Shown here in pieces: positions 7,670 through 15,682 of a DNA stretch of 21,673 bases. The position numbers were made by a program, and so were the translations under genes. Within the stretch, counting starts at the first letter, position 1; every line of letters begins with the position of its first letter. Under the pieces are notes generated by a model that was not told the origin of the DNA, did no database searches, and saw only the letters and a program-made list of their open reading frames with translations. This DNA is from UBA931 sp036825435 (GTDB lineage: Bacteria; Pseudomonadota; Gammaproteobacteria; Burkholderiales; Casimicrobiaceae). The stretch is taken from assembly GCA_036825435.1 (NCBI GenBank), contig DAISYG010000027.1, positions 1-21,673 of the forward strand. The letters run 5' to 3'.

Positions 7670-8434
7670 TCAACGTAACCGTTGTTTGGCTTTATTGGCC
7701 GCGTCGGTATTTGGATAGCGGGCGATCAGCGTTTGCAGCGTCGCTTGTGCAGCATCACGTTGACCGAGCTCAGTTTGCGCAGAAGCCAGATTCAGCATCG
7801 CGTCAGGAACTTTGGGGCTGTCCGGATATTTTTGCAGCAGCTCGGTTTGTGCTTCGACCGTGGCGCGGTAATTGCGCTGCGCAAAACGCGCGTTGCCAAA
7901 CCAATATTGGGCGGCAGATGCGTTGGCGCTTTGCGGATAGGTTTTGACGAAAGCGGAAAACGCGGTCGCCGAGCCTTCGTAATCGCCGCGTTTGAACAGA
8001 TCCATCGCGTGTTGATAAGCCTGCTCTTCGTTTTCGGGGTTGGGCGCGACAGTTCCGCCGAGCGGCGCGCTGCTTTCGGAAGAGGCAATCGGCGCACCAC
8101 CTTCGAGCGTGCGCAGGCGGGCGTCGAGGTCGGCATATAAATCGCGTTGACGCTTTTGCATTTCATCGACTTGATAGGTTAGCACTTCGACCTGTCCGCG
8201 CAGTTGCGCAATGTCGGCGCGTATCTGATCAATTTGTCCGGCAAGCTCGATGACGCCTTGCGTGGATTTTTGCTCAGTCGCGCTGAGTTGCGTGTTCAAC
8301 TGCGCTTCGATTTGTGCCAGTCGCGCATTGATTTCGTCAATGCGTGCGTGCGCTTTATCGTCGCCGAATAATGCGCACGCGTTACCGGACGCCAGCGCCA
8401 AACATATCGTTGCCAAGAATAAAGAACGCTTCAT
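7670..8434 (-). CDS. cpoB: Tol-Pal associated periplasmic protein CpoB (YbgF)
   Basis: CpoB links the Tol-Pal machine to peptidoglycan synthesis during cell constriction. The 254-residue protein has a signal peptide (about 1-21, ending NACA), then a long coiled coil rich in Q, A, L and E (about 27-112) that makes the trimer. A low-complexity linker follows (113-134). Three TPR-like repeats fill 137-250, with the patterns DLFKRGDYEGSATAF, NARFAQRNYRATVE and SAQTELGQRDAAQATL. Length and layout match the family. It sits 26 bases after pal in the usual tolB-pal-cpoB order and is followed by a terminator, so it is the last gene of the unit. The ribosome binding site is weak (GGGCGA), fitting translation coupled to pal. 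Confidence 0.94.
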   Translation of the reverse strand: MKRSLFLATICLALASGNACALFGDDKAHARIDEINARLAQIEAQLNTQLSATEQKSTQGVIELAGQIDQIRADIAQLRGQVEVLTYQVDEMQKRQRDLYADLDARLRTLEGGAPIASSESSAPLGGTVAPNPENEEQAYQHAMDLFKRGDYEGSATAFSAFVKTYPQSANASAAQYWFGNARFAQRNYRATVEAQTELLQKYPDSPKVPDAMLNLASAQTELGQRDAAQATLQTLIARYPNTDAANKAKQRLR

Positions 8435-8460
8435 GATGATCGCCCGTGTTCAGCCTGCGA

Positions 8461-9003
8461 TTATTCGCCGAGATAAATAATATCAACGCGACGATTTTCC
8501 GCCCAGGCAATTTCGTTGCTTTCCATATTGCGCGGTCTTTCCTTGCCGAAGCTGATGGTTTCGATCTGACTGTCCTGTGCGCCGAGCAACACCATCAAAC
8601 GCTTCACGGCGTCTGCGCGACGCTGACCGAGTGCGAGGTTGTATTCGTGCGTGCCGCGCTCGTCGGTATGGCCTTGCAATGTCATCCGTGCGGTTGGGTT
8701 GGCGGCGAGATAGCGCGCATGGGCTTCGACGAGACCGCGGTATTCGTCTTCGACGGCATAGCTGTCATACGCGAAGAAAACACTACGACGCGACAGAATA
8801 CTGGTGGGGTCCTTGAGCGGATCTGTGCCGAGATTTTGTCCTTCAACATCCGCGCTGCCTGCTCCTGATGTTGATGCGCCGCCATCACCTGCCGTGATCG
8901 TACGATCTTCAACCGGAGCGCCGTCATCGTCGGGCGTCGATGCGCACGCCACCATGAAAATACCTGCCAGAACAATCAAACCTGTTTTGAAAAAACGCAA
9001 CAT
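8461..9003 (-). CDS. pal: Peptidoglycan-associated lipoprotein Pal
   Basis: Pal is an outer-membrane lipoprotein that binds peptidoglycan and, with TolB, holds the envelope together at the division site. From the ATG at 9003 it has 180 residues, with a short lipoprotein signal ending FMVAC (lipidated C20). A flexible acidic and Ser/Gly-rich linker covers about 21-65. The OmpA-like domain holds FFAYD (76-80), GHTDERGT (111-118), NLALGQRRA (122-130) and ENRRVDI (169-175), the residues that hold diaminopimelate. An open frame reaches 9036, but AAGGAGG just before 9003 sets the start. It is 61 bases after tolB and 26 before cpoB. Confidence 0.96.
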   Translation of the reverse strand: MLRFFKTGLIVLAGIFMVACASTPDDDGAPVEDRTITAGDGGASTSGAGSADVEGQNLGTDPLKDPTSILSRRSVFFAYDSYAVEDEYRGLVEAHARYLAANPTARMTLQGHTDERGTHEYNLALGQRRADAVKRLMVLLGAQDSQIETISFGKERPRNMESNEIAWAENRRVDIIYLGE

Positions 9004-9007
9004 AAAA

Positions 9008-9014
9008 CCTCCTT
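9008..9014 (-). promoter_or_regulatory. Ribosome binding site of pal
   Basis: AAGGAGG on the minus strand, 4 bases before the ATG at 9003. It decides the start against an upstream in-frame codon at 9036. Confidence 0.85.
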
Positions 9015-9064
9015 GGTCAAGCGCGTGCTTGCGCATTAATAAATAAAGTTAAAGAAAGAATAAA

Positions 9065-10384
9065 TTAAAGAATCGGTCCCCAAGCCGGTTCGCGCACCTG
9101 CTCCGCCAATGCGCCGATGCGCTGGCGAATCGCGCCGTCGATGGATACCGCCGATAATACACTGCGACCGGCGCTCGTGCTCGAATAAAGCACATAGCGA
9201 CCATTGGGCGCGACGGAGGGACTTTCATCCATCGGGCCTTGTGTCAGAGCGAGCGTTTGCCGCGTCTGAAAATCCATTGTCGCGATCTGGAAGCGACCGC
9301 TGTCGCGGCGAACAAAAGCCATTCCTCTGCCATCGGGCAGCGGACGCGGTGAAACGTTGTAAGAGCCTTCAAACGTGACGCGCTCGGTGCGACGATCCGC
9401 AATCCAGAAACGATAAATCTGTGGCGATCCGCCGCGATCGGATGTGAACAAAATCGATTGCCCGTCGGGCATGAACGCGGCTTCGGTGTCAATCGCGCCC
9501 GGTGAGGTCATCAACCGCTGCGCGGCGTTGCTGCCGTCGGCGGACAGGATGAACAATTGCGATCCACCTTCGCGCGACAGCGTGACGACGATTTGTTTAC
9601 CGTCGGGCGACCACGCGGGCGCACTGTTGCTGCCACGGAAATTGGCAACCGCTTTGCGGCTACCGTCGGTCAGCGATTGCACGTACACGACGGGCTTTTG
9701 GCTTTCAAAGGAAACGTAGGCGATGCGCGAGCCGTCAGGCGAAAATTTGGGCGAGATCAGCGGGTCTTTCGAGGTGACAATGGTTTGTGGATTTTCGCCG
9801 TCCGCATCCGCTACTTGCAGCATGTATTGCTTGCCGTGCTGCGTGATGTACGCGATACGCGTTGAAAAAATACCGGGCTCGCCGGTAAGCGTTTCATAAA
9901 TGATGTCGGCGATGCGGTGTGCCGTCGCGCGGAGTTGCGGCTGCGTGACGGTGAATGCCATGTTGACCAATGTTCTCTGTCCAACGGCATCGACCAGCGC
10001 GAAGCGCACTTCGATCGTGTTATTGGGCATCGGCCGCATACTGCCGACGACGATGGCGTCTGCACCGCGTGCGCGGAAAACGCTGACGTTGACTTCTTCG
10101 GGCAGATAAGGGCGCGGAACGATCCCGGCTTCGTCGATCAGGCGAAAACGCCCCGAACGTTTCAGATCATTGCCGATGACAGTCGAAACACTGAGCGGAT
10201 AAGTCATTTCGTTGCCGAACGGCACGATGGATATCGGCAGTGTCGCGCCGGAACCACCGATGATATCGATCGTCAGTTGCGCATGAGCAGGGAGCGGACT
10301 GAAAAGCGCGGCGCTCAGAAGAACCAGAAAAATATTATTTTTCAAAAACCAATAAAGCGAATGAAACTTTCTGAAGCGGCGCAC
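9065..10384 (-). CDS. tolB: Tol-Pal system beta-propeller protein TolB
   Basis: TolB is the periplasmic partner of Pal and TolA, and a target of some colicins and phages. The 439-residue protein has a signal peptide with a long N-region, cleaved after AHA (33-35). Its N-terminal domain includes LKRSGRFRLID, and a six-bladed propeller shows repeated motifs such as SPDGSRIAYVS, SPDGKQIVVT, MPDGQSILFTSDRGG and APNGRYVLYSS. Start is GTG at 10384 with GGAG about 10 bases upstream. The sequence is close in style to betaproteobacterial TolB. It heads tolB-pal-cpoB, but tolQ, tolR and tolA are absent upstream, where rlpA is found instead. Confidence 0.96.
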   Translation of the reverse strand: MRRFRKFHSLYWFLKNNIFLVLLSAALFSPLPAHAQLTIDIIGGSGATLPISIVPFGNEMTYPLSVSTVIGNDLKRSGRFRLIDEAGIVPRPYLPEEVNVSVFRARGADAIVVGSMRPMPNNTIEVRFALVDAVGQRTLVNMAFTVTQPQLRATAHRIADIIYETLTGEPGIFSTRIAYITQHGKQYMLQVADADGENPQTIVTSKDPLISPKFSPDGSRIAYVSFESQKPVVYVQSLTDGSRKAVANFRGSNSAPAWSPDGKQIVVTLSREGGSQLFILSADGSNAAQRLMTSPGAIDTEAAFMPDGQSILFTSDRGGSPQIYRFWIADRRTERVTFEGSYNVSPRPLPDGRGMAFVRRDSGRFQIATMDFQTRQTLALTQGPMDESPSVAPNGRYVLYSSTSAGRSVLSAVSIDGAIRQRIGALAEQVREPAWGPIL

Positions 10385-10423
10385 GGGTCAATCTCCAAAA
10401 TGAACAGGCAAACAAACGGATGA

Positions 10424-10429
10424 ATTATA
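10424..10429 (-). promoter_or_regulatory. Candidate -10 box of the tolB-pal-cpoB unit
   Basis: A perfect TATAAT on the minus strand, 39 bases before the tolB start, in the 151-base gap after rlpA. No good -35 is seen 16-18 bases upstream. A separate promoter makes sense, since the tolQRA genes that normally precede tolB are missing here. Confidence 0.45.
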
Positions 10430-10535
10430 ACGGCAGTTCACAGCGAACAGGAGGTCATTCGTAACGAAACCATAAATGGTGAGGCGTGAATGGATGCTGT
10501 CGTCCGAATACGACCGGTGAGGCTTCCTGAATTTT

Positions 10536-11441
10536 TCAATGAGGAGCTAGATAAGTCGGCAAACCAAATTCCTGCCCCAAGTGATCGGCAACTTGTTGCG
10601 CTTCGACGCGATCCTGAAACGGCCCGATGAATACGCGGTATTTCCCATCGTCCTTTTGCTGGATTTGCGCTTGATAATTCGTGGCGTCCACGGTGCCTTG
10701 CACATGACCGAGAAAACTTTCCGCGTTGGCGTAATTGATGAAAACACCCAGTTGGACGATGCTGCCGCCGGAGACCGTTTGCAATGGTGTATCCGACGGC
10801 GGCGGAGTGGCCGGCATGATGCTCGGCATCGGTGCGGGCGTCGGTGCGGGTGTGCTGGGCAAAGGTGCGGGTGCTGGCGTGCCCGTATCGCCGCTGGTCA
10901 GAATGGCTTCGACTTCGACTTCGCCGGTACCCGCAGCGGCGATATCGATTTTGTGCGCGGCGGCGTAAGAAAGATCGATGATGCGTCCGTGCAGAAACGG
11001 ACCGCGGTCATTCACGCGCACGACGACGCTTTTGTTGTTGGCGAGGTTGGTCACGCGTGCATATGAAGGCAGCGGCAGTGTTGGATGCGCTGCGGTCATC
11101 TGATACATGTCGTAGATTTCGCCGCTGGCGGTTTTCTTGCCGTGAAATTTCTTGCCGTACCACGACGCCGTGCCGCGCGCTTTATAAGGCTGCTTGGATG
11201 TCATCGGCACATAGTTGACGCCAAGCACGGTGTAGGGACGGTTGGCGTAGCGGTGCAGCGGTTCGACGCGTGGTGTGGCGTCGGGAATGGTGCTGACGTC
11301 AACGGATTGTGTGCCGGGGCCATCGTCCTGATAATAACCGCCGGAAGGTTGCGTTGTTTTGGTTGTTCCGCATGCGGTGAGAAAAAGCGCGGCAGAAACA
11401 ATCAGCAGAAGGCGGGAAAAGTGGACAGAAACCTGATTCAT
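10536..11441 (-). CDS. rlpA: Septal ring lytic transglycosylase RlpA, lipoprotein
   Basis: RlpA is an outer-membrane lipoprotein that binds peptidoglycan lacking stem peptides at the septum; in Pseudomonas aeruginosa it cuts such strands. The 301-residue protein has a signal ending LTAC (C24 lipidated). A double-psi beta-barrel domain follows (about 88-181) with GTASWYG (90-96), KTASGE (103-108) and VNDRGPF (143-149); E108 and D145 fit the acidic active-site positions. Then come a Pro/Ala/Thr linker (186-219) and a SPOR domain (about 225-300, with VQLGVF and FIGPF). It follows the MFS gene by 81 bases on the same strand. A Gly-rich leader GGGG precedes the ATG; other starts are unlikely. Confidence 0.94.
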   Translation of the reverse strand: MNQVSVHFSRLLLIVSAALFLTACGTTKTTQPSGGYYQDDGPGTQSVDVSTIPDATPRVEPLHRYANRPYTVLGVNYVPMTSKQPYKARGTASWYGKKFHGKKTASGEIYDMYQMTAAHPTLPLPSYARVTNLANNKSVVVRVNDRGPFLHGRIIDLSYAAAHKIDIAAAGTGEVEVEAILTSGDTGTPAPAPLPSTPAPTPAPMPSIMPATPPPSDTPLQTVSGGSIVQLGVFINYANAESFLGHVQGTVDATNYQAQIQQKDDGKYRVFIGPFQDRVEAQQVADHLGQEFGLPTYLAPH

Positions 11442-11484
11442 GGCGACCCCGATGCAGTTGAACGATATGGTTGAAGAAAAGGCG

Positions 11485-11513
11485 ATAATAAACCATTACC
11501 CAAATCATTTTAA
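11485..11513 (-). promoter_or_regulatory. Candidate promoter of rlpA
   Basis: On the minus strand TTAAAA (11508-11513) and TATTAT (11485-11490) are 17 bases apart, in the 81-base gap after the MFS gene. Each box matches consensus at four or five of six places. Confidence 0.45.
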
Positions 11514-11522
11514 GGTTCGGCG

Positions 11523-12791
11523 TTACGTTTTTTCGGACGGCGGCGGTTTTTCTATTGCTGGCAGCGCGGGATTCAACGAAGGTTTGGCCAAGTGCTGCCC
11601 AGCGAACATCGCCAAAGAGGCTGCCCACAAGACGGGTACAAAACCGATGGCGGCGCCCAGCGAACTGAACGCGACAGGCATGATGACTGACGCCATCTGC
11701 AACATCGACAAGCGCAAGCCCGCGGCTTCTCCGGTACGTCTCGGCGGCGCATTGCCGTGCAGAAGCGCGAGCACCATGGGTTGCCCGCTGCCGAGGAAAA
11801 AACCGAGCACGAAGGAAACCATCGCCAACAGCAGTGCGCTTTTGAGAAAAGGAAAAACAAGATAGGCCGCACCGGAAGCGATCAACGCCATGCGCAAGAT
11901 TTGTGTTTCGGACAAGTGATGCATAATGAACGGCATGACTGCGCGTACGACGAAGGTGGCGATGCCGAACGCAGAAAGAATGATGCCGATCTGACTCGCC
12001 GACAAATCGATGGAGTGTCCGTAGATGGGCACGAGAATGGCGTGGATGTCCCAGCCGGTGGAGATCAATAAATTGATCAACAGCAGATGGCGCAGCGGAC
12101 GAATCTTGAGCAGCGTGACGACGGTTTCACCGGAACGCGGCGGTAAATCACGGCGCGGACTGGGCAGTATCAACTTGCGAGTGTAGAAAACGTAAATGGG
12201 TAGTACCGGAAAAATCATCAGCAAAGCGAAGAGCGCCTTGAAGCCAAGATGGTCGATAACGAAACCGGCCAGCAACGGCCCGGCGAAAACTGCCGACGCG
12301 TTGCCGACAGCGAGCAGACTGTAATTACGCGCACGATCAGTCGCGATGCCCAATTCACCGGTGATGTGTTGCACCGCAATGCTGAATGTGGAAAACGACA
12401 GGCCGCAGATCAGCGCAGAGACAAACAGTACTGGCAGATAGGGAAGCGCCAACGTCAGAAAAACACTGAGCAGAACACCACACGATCCGGCGAGCAGCGG
12501 CAGATACGGGTCACGATCAATGCGTCGCCCGATCGCGACCGAGAAGAACATCGGCAGGAATGCGAAGCATCCCATCAGGATGCCGACGGTTGCCGACGAT
12601 GCGCCCTCTCTGAGCGCGTACAGAATCAACGCTACACGCATGGCGTTCTGTACGATCTGATTGCAGACCGTCAGACCGATCAGTTTGTGCAACAAGGGGT
12701 TGGCGTCGAAGAATGCGCGTAGTGCTTTATTGATGTTGTTCTCCAGAAAAAACGATTGTACGCGCCATACTGCGTTGGGAAATTCGTCCAT
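11523..12791 (-). CDS. MFS transporter of unknown substrate
   Basis: This is a membrane carrier of about 422 residues with roughly twelve hydrophobic segments. Typical MFS marks are visible: a loop 2-3 motif with GRRIDRDP, a central basic loop after YTRKLILPSPRRD, and a C-terminal half beginning near RPLRHLLLINLL. The N-terminal half shows Gly-rich helices such as GPLLAGFVIDHLG. I recognise only the superfamily; drug efflux or metabolite export are both possible. The start is unsure: I prefer the ATG at 12791, about 20 residues before the first membrane segment region. A GTG at 12854 is two codons after an in-frame stop. Neither has a clear ribosome binding site. rlpA follows on the same strand. 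Confidence 0.85.
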   Translation of the reverse strand: MDEFPNAVWRVQSFFLENNINKALRAFFDANPLLHKLIGLTVCNQIVQNAMRVALILYALREGASSATVGILMGCFAFLPMFFSVAIGRRIDRDPYLPLLAGSCGVLLSVFLTLALPYLPVLFVSALICGLSFSTFSIAVQHITGELGIATDRARNYSLLAVGNASAVFAGPLLAGFVIDHLGFKALFALLMIFPVLPIYVFYTRKLILPSPRRDLPPRSGETVVTLLKIRPLRHLLLINLLISTGWDIHAILVPIYGHSIDLSASQIGIILSAFGIATFVVRAVMPFIMHHLSETQILRMALIASGAAYLVFPFLKSALLLAMVSFVLGFFLGSGQPMVLALLHGNAPPRRTGEAAGLRLSMLQMASVIMPVAFSSLGAAIGFVPVLWAASLAMFAGQHLAKPSLNPALPAIEKPPPSEKT

Positions 12792-12854
12792 TGACGACGA
12801 AGTCAGTGACGCTTCTCGTCGAGTGTCACCTGATCCAATCCGCGCTTGTGGCAC

Positions 12855-13152
12855 TTTTCAAAAGGTTTTCTGCCCTCTCTGCATGTGAGCGATGATAGGG
12901 GTCGATGTTGATCATACGCCAAATCAAAAAAAGGCAGAATCCCTTAGATGAAATTTTACGCTCTCCGAGGAAGCAGCGCCGAAAGATTGCATTTTCAAGA
13001 CGAGAAAAAACGATTTTTCCCTCGTGACACAAGCGAATCTTGTTCTGTTTGATACATGATGCGACGGTGACAACTGCGTCTTCTATACAACAAAATTTTT
13101 TTTCACTATGAAAAAACTGGGCAAGAGTGCTTCTTTTTTTTGAAAAATGCGG
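12855..13152. other. Intergenic region without a recognised gene
   Basis: This stretch separates the divergent MFS gene and the H1-SWIB gene. It is AT-rich, with T and A runs (for example 13091-13141), as expected for two promoter regions. On the minus strand TATGAT and TATCAT boxes are possible for the MFS gene, but no spaced -35 stands out. Open frames here have no recognisable protein character. Confidence 0.5.
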
Positions 13153-13158
13153 TATAGT
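13153..13158 (+). promoter_or_regulatory. Candidate -10 box of the H1-SWIB gene
   Basis: TATAGT lies about 95 bases before the start codon, preceded by a T/A-rich stretch and followed by a GC-rich initial region. The -35 is poor (near CTTCTT at 17 bases). Confidence 0.5.
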
Positions 13159-13185
13159 CCCCGCGATGGAGCAGGAAAAACCCAT

Positions 13186-13203
13186 AGACAGGAGGGCCTG
13201 TTT
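13186..13203 (+). other. Small hairpin in the leader of the H1-SWIB mRNA
   Basis: ACAGG and CCTGT make a 5-bp stem with loop AGGG. The strand contains AGGAGG, but no sensible gene starts just after it, so it is more likely a structural or decoy element than a used ribosome binding site. Confidence 0.3.
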
Positions 13204-13239
13204 CAGAATGATCGGAACGTCGAAACGTTTCATACGAAA

Positions 13240-13247
13240 AAGGAAGG
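13240..13247 (+). promoter_or_regulatory. Ribosome binding site that sets the H1-SWIB start
   Basis: AAGGAAGG touches the first ATG (13248) with no spacing but lies 6 bases before the second ATG (13254). The second is therefore the likely start. Confidence 0.7.
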
Positions 13248-13253
13248 ATGATT

Positions 13254-13799
13254 ATGGCCAAAGCCAAAAAACCCACAAAAAAAGTCACGAAGAAAGTCGT
13301 GAAAAAAGCGGCGAAAAAACCCGTGAAAAAAGTTGCAGCGAAAAAAACCACGAAGAAAGTCGTGAAAAAAGTTGCTGCTAAAAAAACAGCCAAGAAAGCG
13401 GTGAAAAAAGTTGCGAAGAAAGCCGCCGCGAAAAAAACTGTTAAAAAACCTGCGAAAAAAATAGCGAAGAAAGTCGTGAAAAAAGCGGTCAAAAAACCCG
13501 CTAAAAAAGCAGTGAAAAAAGTCGCCAAGAAAAAAACAGCGACCAAGCGTAAACCCAACGCAGCATTCATGAAGCCGATGACACCATCGGCGGCGCTGGC
13601 GGAAGTGGTAGGCAGCAATCCGTTGCCGCGTACCGAAGTCACCAAAAAAGTTTGGGATTACATCAAGAAGAATAAACTCCAGGACCCAGTGAACCGTCGC
13701 ATGATCAATGCTGACGCCAAACTGAAGGCCGTCTTTGGCGGCAAAGGCAAGGTTTCCATGTTTGAAATGACCAAGTTGATTTCGAACAATCTGAAGTAA
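13254..13799 (+). CDS. Histone H1-like Lys/Ala-rich tail joined to a SWIB domain
   Basis: This 181-residue, strongly basic protein probably binds DNA. Residues 1-100 are built almost only from K, A, V, T and P in short KKVVKKAAKK-type repeats, like bacterial H1-like proteins and the tails of eukaryotic H1. Residues about 103-181 form a SWIB/MDM2-type fold (PRTEVTKKVWDYIKKNKLQD, NADAKLKAVFGG, SMFEMTKLISNNL). SWIB domains are also found in chlamydiae and some proteobacteria. The tail is coded by near-repeats of aaaaaagt and gcgaaaaaa, which can slip and change length. It stands alone, with its own leader and terminator. Its likely role is nucleoid packing or regulation; this is inference. Confidence 0.93.
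   Translation: MAKAKKPTKKVTKKVVKKAAKKPVKKVAAKKTTKKVVKKVAAKKTAKKAVKKVAKKAAAKKTVKKPAKKIAKKVVKKAVKKPAKKAVKKVAKKKTATKRKPNAAFMKPMTPSAALAEVVGSNPLPRTEVTKKVWDYIKKNKLQDPVNRRMINADAKLKAVFGGKGKVSMFEMTKLISNNLK
13257..13548 (+). repeat. Low-complexity repeat array coding the Lys/Ala tail
   Basis: Repeated purine-rich units (gtgaaaaaagt, gcgaaaaaacc and variants) fill about 290 bases. The unit is not of fixed length. On the other strand they give artefact frames rich in Phe. Confidence 0.8.
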
Positions 13800-13819
13800 A
13801 CCTGTTTTTGCAAGTCCAC

Positions 13820-13847
13820 AAAAGCCGACAGAAATGCCGGCTTTTTT
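13820..13847. terminator. Bidirectional terminator between H1-SWIB and the PLD gene
   Basis: AAAAGCCGACA and TGCCGGCTTTT pair with one mismatch around a 4-base loop. A T run of six follows on the + strand, and TTTT follows on the minus strand. The two flanking genes converge on it. Confidence 0.85.
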
Positions 13848-13919
13848 ATTAACGATCAGCAAAATCAAATTGCGTAATGTGCGATGAAAAACTGCTGATT
13901 TTTGATACCTGCTGGGAAA

Positions 13920-15494
13920 TCAAAGCTGCGATTCAACCGGCAGCCATTCAACAATTTTGGCAGCGAAGCGTCGTCCCCAAGAAGATTCCGGTTCGTGCGT
14001 CCAGACTTGTGGAATTTCTTCATCATGATCCTCCCAACGCAGTTGATCGTCTTCGAGAAAAAGATGATAGCTGTATTGCGGCGAGGTGCGCGCCTCGTAT
14101 TGGCGGATCAACGCCTGCGTGATTTCGGGCTGATGAAAAAGCAAACCCATTTCAGTGTTGAGAATGACCGAACGCGGATCGGAATTGAGCGAACCGACAA
14201 AGCTGATGGCGTCGTCGATCATGAATGCTTTGGTGTGCAGACTGGTGGCGCGTGAGCCGAAAATATGAAACTCCGGCGGGCCGTGCGGTTTCAGCTCGAA
14301 TAGTTCAATACCGCCGCGCAACAAAGGCTTGCGATACGGTGCGTAACCGCCGTGCACCATGAAAACATCAGTCGCCGCCAGTGAATTGGTTAGTACGCTG
14401 GTGGAGACGCCTCGCTCTACAAGGTTTTGGAGCTCGCGTACCCCGGCTTTACCGGGAACGAAATACGGTGAAATCAGATGAGCGTTGTGTTGCGCGTCGC
14501 GCCACGCCGGTAATAGTTTGTGGATCAGCCATTCATCTTGCGCCAGTCCAAGCCCCTTTTCGGGCGGATCGGCATAAACGTGTGCGTGGTTGGTCCAATA
14601 CGCGGGACTTTGTTGGCGAAACATCTCGGCAACGCTGGATGCGGTGCGTAGTTGTTGAAGATAAGGTTCTGCTTCTTCAAAAAGAGGGTTTTCGGTGCTG
14701 AACGCTCGCCGCAATTCTGCGAGCGTATCGTCATCGGCATTGACCAGCGCACGCATCGGGATGACGACGCTGCTGTTCCAATAATCATCGAAAATGTGCT
14801 CGGCTTCGCGAACGGCATTGCCCATGATCAGCAGATCGGCATCGAAAAAATTGCCTTGAGTGGACGCATCAAAATATTCGTCACCGACATTGCGCCCGCC
14901 GACAATGGCGATTCTGCCGTCGGCGATCCATGCTTTGTTGTGCATGCGGCGGTTGAGCATGAGTCCGCGCGTTAACAGTTCGATGCCGCGCAAAAAGCTG
15001 TTGCTGCGCCCGCGCGACGGATTGAAGAGTCGCACTTCAATATTGGGATGGCGGTCAAGCGCGGCAAGAATGGAATCTTTGTCGTGAACGTTCAAATCGT
15101 CGAGCAAAACGCGCACGCGCACACCGCGATCAGCGGCACGCGTCAGTTCATAACCCAATAATTTTCCGGTCAGATCGGCGTGCCAAAGATAATATTGCAC
15201 ATCCAGACTGCGTCCGGCAAAGCGTGCCGACAAACCGCGCGCGGCGAAGGCGTCCAGATTGTCGTCGAGCAGCAGCAGCCCCGTCTGCTCCGGGTGTTGT
15301 TCCGTTAGCGGCGCGACGAATTGGTCGATCACGGTGTCCGCCGGTTTTAACGACAACGCGAATGTAGGCTCACCTTTGACGCTGCGCGCAAAATGTCCAT
15401 AAGTCAAAAGCGAAATCAACGATGCCGCTGTCAAAAAAAGGAACGCGGCAAGCACAATGCGTAAAAACCGGAATCGTTTGCGGGCAATGGGCAC
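13920..15494 (-). CDS. Phospholipase D family protein, ClsC-like (cardiolipin synthase-like)
   Basis: The 524-residue protein has an N-terminal membrane anchor (about 10-32) after a basic start, and two HKD motifs: H185-N-K187...D192 followed by GGRN, and H420-T-K422...D427 followed by GSLNSD. Two such motifs form one active site in PLD enzymes. The layout, with NFFDADLLIMG after the first motif, resembles ClsC (YmdC), which makes cardiolipin from phosphatidylglycerol and phosphatidylethanolamine; E. coli ClsC needs the partner YmdB, which is not seen here. Start is GTG at 15494, since no ATG or good ribosome binding site precedes the anchor; it is uncertain. A PLD of other specificity cannot be excluded. 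Confidence 0.88.
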   Translation of the reverse strand: MPIARKRFRFLRIVLAAFLFLTAASLISLLTYGHFARSVKGEPTFALSLKPADTVIDQFVAPLTEQHPEQTGLLLLDDNLDAFAARGLSARFAGRSLDVQYYLWHADLTGKLLGYELTRAADRGVRVRVLLDDLNVHDKDSILAALDRHPNIEVRLFNPSRGRSNSFLRGIELLTRGLMLNRRMHNKAWIADGRIAIVGGRNVGDEYFDASTQGNFFDADLLIMGNAVREAEHIFDDYWNSSVVIPMRALVNADDDTLAELRRAFSTENPLFEEAEPYLQQLRTASSVAEMFRQQSPAYWTNHAHVYADPPEKGLGLAQDEWLIHKLLPAWRDAQHNAHLISPYFVPGKAGVRELQNLVERGVSTSVLTNSLAATDVFMVHGGYAPYRKPLLRGGIELFELKPHGPPEFHIFGSRATSLHTKAFMIDDAISFVGSLNSDPRSVILNTEMGLLFHQPEITQALIRQYEARTSPQYSYHLFLEDDQLRWEDHDEEIPQVWTHEPESSWGRRFAAKIVEWLPVESQL

Positions 15495-15521
15495 AATGTT
15501 GTTGAATTTTGGACGACAAGG

Positions 15522-15627
15522 TCAATGATTGCGTGCTGCTTCGGCAACGTCAAGCGCGTCGACGACAAAAACCGTCTTCGACCGTAACGAAACCTTTGCC
15601 GCCACGTTGAGTGACCAAGGGTTTCAT
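15522..15627 (-). pseudogene. Possible short frameshifted frame upstream of the PLD gene
   Basis: On the minus strand an ATG at 15627 opens a protein-like stretch (MKPLVTQRGGKGFVTVEDG). It then leaves frame at a run of five T. If one T were missing, it would go on as FVVDALDVAEAARNH and stop at 15522. The total would be about 34 residues. I do not recognise it, and chance is quite possible. Confidence 0.2.
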
Positions 15628-15653
15628 GCATCGTTCCGATGCTCGAAATTTCG

Positions 15654-15682
15654 TTGCCGCGATCCCCTTATTGGCGTAATAT
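15654..15682 (+). promoter_or_regulatory. Promoter of the mod operon
   Basis: TTGCCG (15654-15659) and TAATAT (15677-15682) are exactly 17 bases apart, 88 bases before modA. The -10 lies inside the palindrome at 15675-15698. Confidence 0.65.

Noticed and set aside
12826..13233. Minus-strand frame of 135 residues between MFS and H1-SWIB
   Set aside because: Its composition is irregular, it has no recognisable domain and it covers the likely promoters of both neighbours.
13127..13381. Plus-strand frame overlapping the start of the H1-SWIB gene, with AGGAGG upstream of an internal ATG
   Set aside because: Its second half is just the repeat read in another frame, and its spacing from AGGAGG is long. 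Coding is unlikely.
13106..13868. Two long minus-strand frames opposite the H1-SWIB gene
   Set aside because: They are Phe-rich mirror images of the A-rich Lys codons, with no family character.
15431..15631. Minus-strand frame of 66 residues at the PLD start
   Set aside because: It overlaps the clearly real N-terminal anchor of the PLD protein in another frame, with no coding signs.
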